In this document: positions 31,927 through 36,982 of the stretch, one piece after another
Layout: each line of letters starts with the position of its first letter
Position numbering within the stretch: position 1 is the stretch's first letter
From: JAVVTQ01 sp036653595
Lineage (GTDB): Bacteria > Bacillota > Clostridia > Oscillospirales > Ruminococcaceae
Assembly: GCA_036653595.1 (NCBI GenBank)
Contig: JAVVTQ010000014.1
Span: 1 to 36,982, forward strand
Reading direction: 5' to 3'
Length of the DNA: 36,982 nucleotides
Notes under the pieces: generated by a model
Databases searched by the model: none
What the model was told of the DNA's origin: nothing
The model's input: only the letters and a program-made list of their open reading frames with translations
Made by a program: the position numbers and the translations under genes

Positions 31927-33372
31927 ATGACTGATGTTGCGATAATCGGGTGCGGCGTTGTCGGCGCGGCCGCGGCTTATGAGCTTTCAAAGCTGGAGGT
32001 GTCGGTGCTGATACTGGAAAAAGAAAACGATGTGTCCATGGGCACCAGCAAGGCAAACAGCGCGATAATACACGCGGGCTATGACCCAAAGCCGGGCACA
32101 CTCATGGCGCGCCTCAATGTCGAGGGAGCGGCGCTGACAAAGGAAATTTGCAAAAATCTGGATGTCCCATATAAGCAGATAGGCTCGCTCGTCGCAGCAT
32201 TTGGCGGGGCTGACATGGAGACGATAAAGGAGCTGTATTCGCGCGGTCAAAAAAACGGAGTTGCCGATATGAGGCTGCTAGGTGCAGAGGAGGTGCGCGA
32301 GCTTGAGCCGGGAATTGCAAAAAATATCGAGGGTGCGCTTTATGCACCGACGGCGGCTGTAGTCAATCCGTGGGAGCTGACGCTCGCCATGGCGGAGACG
32401 GCGGTCAGAAACGGCGCGCGTTTGGAGCTTGGCACAGAGGTGACGGGAATAGAAAAAACAGCGGCAGGGTTTGTCATCTATTCAGGTGACAGGAGCTTTG
32501 AGGTGAGATATATTTTGAATGCTGCCGGTGTCCTTGCCGACAGAGTTCACGACATGGCGGCGGCGCACAGCTTTTCGATACAGGGCAGCCGCGGCGAGTA
32601 TTTTCTGCTGGACAAATCCGAGGCAACGCGCGTGAGCCATGTCATTTTTCAGTGTCCAAATAAGGACGGCAAGGGTGTCCTTGTCGCGCCCACAGTGCAC
32701 GGCAACCTGATTGTGGGGCCAAACGCAGAGCCGGTGGAAAGCGCCTGCGACACAAAGACAACAGCAGAGGGGCTTTTGCAGATTCGCCAAAAGTCGGCAA
32801 GGGTGGTTTCGAACATAAATTTCAGAGAGAACATTCGTAACTTTTCAGGGATAAGGGCGATATCCCCCGAGCGCGAGGACTTTATCATCGAAGAGGCGGC
32901 CGATGCACCCGGGTTTATCGACCTTGCGGGTATAAAATCGCCGGGACTGTCATGCGCGCCCGCCATTGCGCGGCTGGCTGTTGACCTTTTGAAAAAGTGC
33001 GGTCTTTCCGCAAAGAAGAAAGATTGTCTGACAAATTCGCGCTCAGTCGTGCGGTTTGGCGGTTTAACTGTCGAGGAAAAGCGGGCGCTTATAGCGAAAA
33101 ATCCGCTCTACGGAAGGGTGATTTGCCGCTGTGAGACTGTGACAGAGGGTGAGATAGTAGACTGCCTGCATTCGCCGATACCTCCGCGCTCAATTGACGG
33201 AGTCAAGCGCCGCACGGGTGCCGGAATGGGGCGCTGCCAGAGCGGATTTTGCGGGCCGCGCGTAGTGGATATAATTGCGCGCGAGTATGGAATATCCCCG
33301 CTTGACATCACGCAGGACGGCGCGGGCAGCTACCTGTTCACAGGGGAAACAAAAAAAGGAGGCGAGCGCTGA
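31927..33372 (+). CDS. GlpA-like glycerol-3-phosphate dehydrogenase with BFD [2Fe-2S] domain
   Basis: This FAD-dependent dehydrogenase probably oxidises glycerol 3-phosphate to dihydroxyacetone phosphate. The 481 residues start with an ADP-binding motif (VAIIGCGVVGAAAAYELS) and the KANSAIIHAGY block of the DAO/GlpA group. They end in a BFD-like domain with Cys400, Cys402, Cys437 and Cys442 (CRC and CQSGFC) as cluster ligands. GGGGGAG precedes ATG 31927. An in-frame ATG at 31909 lies upstream of that site and is rejected. The related LhgO (2-hydroxyglutarate oxidase) type is an alternative, but the glycerol context and the BFD domain favour GlpA. It is first in a four-gene unit ending with glpK. 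Confidence 0.88.
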   Translation: MTDVAIIGCGVVGAAAAYELSKLEVSVLILEKENDVSMGTSKANSAIIHAGYDPKPGTLMARLNVEGAALTKEICKNLDVPYKQIGSLVAAFGGADMETIKELYSRGQKNGVADMRLLGAEEVRELEPGIAKNIEGALYAPTAAVVNPWELTLAMAETAVRNGARLELGTEVTGIEKTAAGFVIYSGDRSFEVRYILNAAGVLADRVHDMAAAHSFSIQGSRGEYFLLDKSEATRVSHVIFQCPNKDGKGVLVAPTVHGNLIVGPNAEPVESACDTKTTAEGLLQIRQKSARVVSNINFRENIRNFSGIRAISPEREDFIIEEAADAPGFIDLAGIKSPGLSCAPAIARLAVDLLKKCGLSAKKKDCLTNSRSVVRFGGLTVEEKRALIAKNPLYGRVICRCETVTEGEIVDCLHSPIPPRSIDGVKRRTGAGMGRCQSGFCGPRVVDIIAREYGISPLDITQDGAGSYLFTGETKKGGER

Positions 33373-34625
33373 TGTACGAGCTGATTGTTATAGGCGGCGG
33401 GCCTGCGGGAATGGCGGCGGCGCTGGCGGCGCATGAAAATGGTCTTGCGAAAATACTGTTGGTGGAGCGTGCCGCAGAGCTGGGCGGTATTTTGAACCAG
33501 TGCATCCACAACGGCTTTGGACTGCACTATTTCAAGGAGGAGCTGACAGGCCCCGAGTATGCGCAGAGGTTTATAGAGAAGCTTAAAAAAACGGATATAG
33601 AGATAAAGTCCGACACCATGGTGCTGGAGGTCACGCGGGACAGATGCGTTCACATGGTAAGCGCCGCGGGGGGCTACGAAATATGCGAAGCAAGGTCAAT
33701 CGTGCTCGCAATGGGCTGCCGTGAGAGGACTCGCGGCAATATAGCAATACCGGGCACGCGTCCGGCAGGTATATTTACAGCCGGTGCTGCACAGCGATAT
33801 GTAAACATCGAGGGCTTCATGGTGGGAAAGCGCGTGGTTATACTCGGCTCGGGGGATATCGGGCTTATCATGGCGCGCCGCATGACGCTCGAGGGTGCAA
33901 AAGTGCTGGCATGTATCGAGCTTATGCCGTTTTCGGGCGGACTAAACCGCAACATAGTGCAGTGCCTAAACGACTTCGATATTCCGCTTTATCTCTCGCA
34001 TACCGTTACACAAATAAAAGGCCGCGAGCGAGTCGAGCAGGTGACGGCGGCGCGCGTAGATGAACAGCGCCAACCGATTGAGGGCACAGAAATCACGTTT
34101 GACTGCGACACGCTGCTCTTGTCCGTCGGTCTTTTGCCCGAAAATGAGCTGACAAAAAAGGCAGGGATAGAAATAGATCCGCGCACAAACGGAGCGCGCG
34201 TCTACGAGAATATGGAGACTTCCTGCGAGGGAATATTCTCCTGCGGGAACGTGGCGCACGTCCATGACCTTGTGGACTTTGTCACAAAGGAGAGCGCGCG
34301 TGCAGGGAAAGCTGCCGCATACTATGTGAAAAACGGCGAGGGAAAAGAGAGGGCAATCATCATAAAAAACGGCGCGCTTGTCAACTATACGGTGCCGCAG
34401 GCGGTGCGACCGGAAAATGTCGAGATTGCCGCGGGATTGAGCTTCCGCGTTGGAAAGATATTGAAAAATGCGGTTATTGACGTCAAGGACGGCGAGAAAA
34501 CGGTGTTGAGCTATAAGCGCGAGCATATGGCGCCCGGCGAGATGGAGCAGATTTCTCTGCCGCGCGCAGTGCTCGACAAGCTCGAGGGAAACGAATTGAC
34601 AGTATCGGTAAGGGAGGAAAACTGA
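33372..34625 (+). CDS. FAD/NAD(P)-dependent oxidoreductase of the glycerol operon
   Basis: The 417-residue flavoprotein has two dinucleotide-binding motifs. An FAD motif is at the N-terminus (LIVIGGGPAGMAAA) and a second NAD(P) motif lies near 150-160 (VVILGSGDIGLIMA), as in the pyridine-nucleotide-disulfide oxidoreductase superfamily. The GGILNQCIHNGFG block near 36-48 is typical of the group that accompanies GlpA-like proteins and DUF1667 in Firmicutes. The stop of the dehydrogenase and this ATG share one base (TGATG), so the two are coupled. It probably moves electrons between the dehydrogenase's clusters and NAD(P). It is not homologous to E. coli GlpB in an obvious way. Confidence 0.85.
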   Translation: MYELIVIGGGPAGMAAALAAHENGLAKILLVERAAELGGILNQCIHNGFGLHYFKEELTGPEYAQRFIEKLKKTDIEIKSDTMVLEVTRDRCVHMVSAAGGYEICEARSIVLAMGCRERTRGNIAIPGTRPAGIFTAGAAQRYVNIEGFMVGKRVVILGSGDIGLIMARRMTLEGAKVLACIELMPFSGGLNRNIVQCLNDFDIPLYLSHTVTQIKGRERVEQVTAARVDEQRQPIEGTEITFDCDTLLLSVGLLPENELTKKAGIEIDPRTNGARVYENMETSCEGIFSCGNVAHVHDLVDFVTKESARAGKAAAYYVKNGEGKERAIIIKNGALVNYTVPQAVRPENVEIAAGLSFRVGKILKNAVIDVKDGEKTVLSYKREHMAPGEMEQISLPRAVLDKLEGNELTVSVREEN

Positions 34626-34979
34626 ATGACGGAATTGACATGCATTGTCTGCCCAAAGGGCTGCCATCTCTCAGTGGACGAGTCAGACAGCTTTAAGGTC
34701 ACCGGCAACAGCTGCTTTCGCGGCGAGGAGTACGGGAAAAGAGAGCTGTGCAACCCTGTTCGAACAGTCACCTCAACAGTGCGCATCGAGGGCGCAAAAA
34801 TAGAGAGGTGCCCCGTGAAAACAAGCGCTCCGATACCGAAAGGCATAGTGGCCGAGGCTGTCAGGCTGCTGGACGGCGTTTGCCTAAAGGCTCCGGTGCA
34901 GGTGGGGGAGGCTGTTATTGAAAATATCCCCAACACCGATGCGGGCTTTGTGGTCACGCGCGCATTGGAAAAGGCATAG
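34626..34979 (+). CDS. DUF1667 Cys-rich protein
   Basis: The 117 residues open with CIVCPKGCHL (Cys6, Cys9, Cys13), followed by Cys30, Cys42 and Cys62 (RCPVKTS). This is the pattern of DUF1667 proteins found third in glpA-oxidoreductase-DUF1667 operons. The Cys set could hold an Fe-S cluster or zinc. The protein is likely an electron-transfer or scaffold subunit, replacing the GlpC role by analogy only. The ATG follows the preceding stop without any gap (TGAATG). The family's function is unknown to me. Confidence 0.87.
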   Translation: MTELTCIVCPKGCHLSVDESDSFKVTGNSCFRGEEYGKRELCNPVRTVTSTVRIEGAKIERCPVKTSAPIPKGIVAEAVRLLDGVCLKAPVQVGEAVIENIPNTDAGFVVTRALEKA

Positions 34980-35048
34980 GGCAAAGGCTCTGGAAATTTG
35001 CGCGGATTTATATTAGAATAAAATCATCAAGCTTCAAGGAGAAAAATC

Positions 35049-36539
35049 ATGGCGAAGTATGTTCTTGCACTCGATCAGGGGACAACAAGCTCGCGCGCAA
35101 TACTTTTTGACAGCGAACAGAATATAATCGGCGTGGCACAGCGTGAATTTACACAGATATACCCAAAGCAGGGCTGGGTTGAGCACGACCCTATGGACAT
35201 ATACTCTTCGCAGTATTCGGTCATGATGGAGGTCATCGCCAAAAGCAATGTGGATGTCTCGCAAATTGCTGCAATAGGGATTACAAACCAGCGCGAGACG
35301 ACAGTGGTCTGGGATAAAAACACCGGGCGACCCGTGTACAACGCCATTGTGTGGCAGTGCCGCAGGACGTCGGATATGATAGAAGAGATTGTAAAAAAAG
35401 GGCTTGGCGACTATATACGAGAAACGACGGGGCTTGTGCCGGACGCATACTTTTCCGGGAGCAAGGTGGCGTGGATTCTCGATCATGTCGACGGTGCGCG
35501 TGAGCGGGCAAAAAAAGGTGAGCTGCTTTTTGGCACAATCGACACATGGCTCATATGGAAGCTCACAAACGGAAAGGCGCATGTGACGGATTACACAAAC
35601 GCCTCCCGCACGATGCTCTACGATATAAACAAGCTGTGCTGGGACGAAAAGCTGCTTGATGCCTTTGACATCCCGGAGCAGATGCTTCCGAGGGTGTGCA
35701 ACAGCAGCGAAATATACGGCTATGCCGCTGTTCAGGGCATACAAATTCCGATTGCCGGCGCCGCGGGCGACCAGCAGGCGGCACTTTTCGGACAGGGCTG
35801 TTTTTGCGAGGGCGAGGCAAAAAATACATATGGAACAGGCTGCTTTTTGCTCATGAACACGGGCGAAAAAGCGCACAAAAGCAAGAATGGGCTTGTGACC
35901 ACGATTGCAATCGGAATCGGCGGAAAGATACAGTATGCCCTTGAGGGAAGCGTGTTTATCGGCGGTGCGGTAATACAGTGGCTGCGCGATGAAATGCGCT
36001 TTTTCACAGAGTCGCGCGACGCGGAGTACTATGCAAAAAAAGTCGATGACACGGGCGGCGTATACATGGTTCCGGCATTCACCGGTCTGGGAGCGCCACA
36101 TTGGGACATGTATGCGCGCGGGTGCATCCTCGGGCTGACTCGCGGGACAAAGCGCGAGCATATTATCCGCGCGGCGCAGGAGTCGATTGCCTACCAGTCT
36201 CTTGACCTAATTCTCGCGATGGAAAAGGACACAGGATTGGAGCTGACGGAGCTGAAAGTTGACGGAGGAGCGAGCAGAGATATGTTCCTTATGCAGTTTC
36301 AGTCCGACATAGCGAACAAGTGCATACGCAGACCCGCCATACACGAGACGACAGCGCTGGGCGCGGCATACCTTGCAGGGCTTGCGGTCGGGGTGTGGGC
36401 GGATCGCGATGAAATCAAAAAACTATGGAGCGCCGACAAGGTTTTCACGCCGGATATGGACGATGCCGTCAGGCAGAAGCTCGTAAGAGGCTGGAACAAG
36501 GCCGTGGGCAGAAGCCTTGACTGGGAGCAGAGAGAATAG
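35049..36539 (+). CDS. glpK: Glycerol kinase
   Basis: It phosphorylates glycerol to glycerol 3-phosphate, both the substrate of the dehydrogenase upstream and the expected co-inducer of GlpP. The 496 residues match GlpK throughout. They include the N-terminal ALDQGTTSSRAILFD phosphate loop, WQCRRT, the glycerol-binding DYTNASRTMLYDI, the GAAGDQQAALFGQ block, YGTGCF, and the C-terminal KVDGGASRD and ETTALGAAYLAG motifs. AAGGAG precedes ATG 35049. It begins 69 nt after the DUF1667 gene with no terminator between, so it is probably in the same GlpP-controlled transcript. No glycerol facilitator gene is present. Confidence 0.97.
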   Translation: MAKYVLALDQGTTSSRAILFDSEQNIIGVAQREFTQIYPKQGWVEHDPMDIYSSQYSVMMEVIAKSNVDVSQIAAIGITNQRETTVVWDKNTGRPVYNAIVWQCRRTSDMIEEIVKKGLGDYIRETTGLVPDAYFSGSKVAWILDHVDGARERAKKGELLFGTIDTWLIWKLTNGKAHVTDYTNASRTMLYDINKLCWDEKLLDAFDIPEQMLPRVCNSSEIYGYAAVQGIQIPIAGAAGDQQAALFGQGCFCEGEAKNTYGTGCFLLMNTGEKAHKSKNGLVTTIAIGIGGKIQYALEGSVFIGGAVIQWLRDEMRFFTESRDAEYYAKKVDDTGGVYMVPAFTGLGAPHWDMYARGCILGLTRGTKREHIIRAAQESIAYQSLDLILAMEKDTGLELTELKVDGGASRDMFLMQFQSDIANKCIRRPAIHETTALGAAYLAGLAVGVWADRDEIKKLWSADKVFTPDMDDAVRQKLVRGWNKAVGRSLDWEQRE

Positions 36540-36716
36540 GAGCGAATATTTTCGCAGATTCCGGTTATCGACACACCTTGCGTGAGTACGATTTTCGGGA
36601 CAGAGAATTTTGACGCCGAAATTGTGAAATGCGCGGCGATTTGACGCTTGAAGGTCAATTTGCAAGGGAAAGCAGCGCAAAAAGAAAATTACAAAACACT
36701 TTGAAAACATATAAAA
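36540..36716. other. Spacer after glpK
   Basis: I see no recognisable gene here. A 34-codon open stretch in one frame (to a stop near 36644) matches no family I know. A weak palindrome (CGCCG ... CGGCG, about 36614-36641) lacks a T-run. Confidence 0.3.
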
Positions 36717-36765
36717 TCCGCTCTGAGGCAACAGCTTTAAACGTTGCATCAGAGCGGACTTTTTT
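36717..36765 (+). terminator. Terminator of the glycerol operon
   Basis: A 16-position stem (36717-36732 with 36743-36758, one mismatch) with a 10-nt loop is followed by T6. It separates glpK from the convergent TatD-family gene. Confidence 0.85.
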
Positions 36766-36835
36766 GTGAGTTTTATAAAGAACTTTTCAGCTCAACTGAA
36801 AAATCGAACCTTTCAAAGCCGTCTTAGAATTCCGC

Positions 36836-36982
36836 TCACAGGCTAAAGGCTCGCTTTGCATTTTGTAGCGTGGCGGCGACAACTTCTTTCGGCGAAATTC
36901 CCTTAAGCTCGGAAATTTTGTCGACAACACACGACAGCATGTCCGAGGTCGCAACCTTTCCTCGGAATTCCTGAGGGGCGAG
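36836..36982 (-). CDS. TatD-family metal-dependent hydrolase, 3' part
   Basis: The minus strand is open from the window edge to TGA at 36838-36836 and encodes the last 48 residues of a protein. The fragment LAPQEFRGK, then the KISELKGISPKEVV helix and the ending TLQNAKRAFSL, matches the C-terminus of TatD/YcfH-type nucleases (consensus YLAPxPxRGKxNEP ... VAEKIAELKGIS ... TxxNAxRLF). The start and catalytic residues lie beyond the window. The Arg-Gly-Lys after LAP(x) and the final helix are well placed, so I am fairly sure of the family. It converges on the glycerol operon. Confidence 0.8.
   Translation of the reverse strand, partial: LAPQEFRGKVATSDMLSCVVDKISELKGISPKEVVAATLQNAKRAFSL

Noticed and set aside
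35034..36161. 375-codon open frame on the minus strand
   Set aside because: It lies wholly antisense to glpK, which matches its family end to end. It is rich in Cys, His and Arg with no family pattern and no ribosome binding site.

Overview
The window looks like a chromosomal segment of an anaerobic, Gram-positive Clostridia-type bacterium. The evidence is strong AGGAGG-type ribosome binding sites, near-consensus sigma-A promoters, a class B sortase, an oxygen-sensitive glycyl radical enzyme with its activase, a flavin reductase-rubredoxin fusion, a PyrK/PyrD-B dihydroorotate dehydrogenase with PyrI, and a GlpP-controlled glycerol operon. A 10-N run inside gdhA shows that it is a draft scaffold. 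I cannot name a species.

Layout. 1-2500: three tandem mini-hairpins, an S9 peptidase, and a 57-residue ORF whose ribosome binding site lies in a hairpin. 2580-3989: NADP-type glutamate dehydrogenase, interrupted only by the assembly gap. 4253-5464 (minus): AI-2E family permease. 5605-15523 (minus): a nine-gene operon, pyrC-carA-carB-pyrK-pyrD-pyrF-pyrE-pyrB-pyrI, encoding the whole route to UMP behind a consensus promoter with a very short leader and no visible PyrR attenuator. 15717-22157: a lipoprotein MsrA-MsrB fusion, a flippase-like membrane protein, a flavin reductase-rubredoxin, a DUF1294 protein, a triple peptidoglycan-binding-domain protein, a PlsC-like acyltransferase and a class B sortase. 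tRNA-Ala(GGC) follows at 22439-22514.

22652-28367 is the most interesting segment. A YjjI-type glycyl radical enzyme and its YjjW-type activase (minus) face a divergent plus-strand cluster: a Crp/Fnr-family regulator, a D-2-hydroxyacid dehydrogenase, a SIMPL-domain protein and a DUF218/YdcF protein. The two sides share a 138-bp promoter region with a small palindrome. The substrate of this glycyl radical enzyme family is not known to me, and the neighbourhood suggests a regulated anaerobic pathway.

28368-29534 holds decayed DNA with a broken REP-associated (Y1/HUH) transposase, followed by tRNA-Arg(CCG) with a strong terminator. 29535-30854 (minus) is an MFS exporter. 31255-36539 is a glycerol locus: the antiterminator GlpP, a terminator with a mutually exclusive antiterminator hairpin, a GlpA-like dehydrogenase with a BFD-type [2Fe-2S] domain, a pyridine-nucleotide oxidoreductase, a DUF1667 protein and glycerol kinase. 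The window ends in the 3' part of a minus-strand TatD-family nuclease gene.
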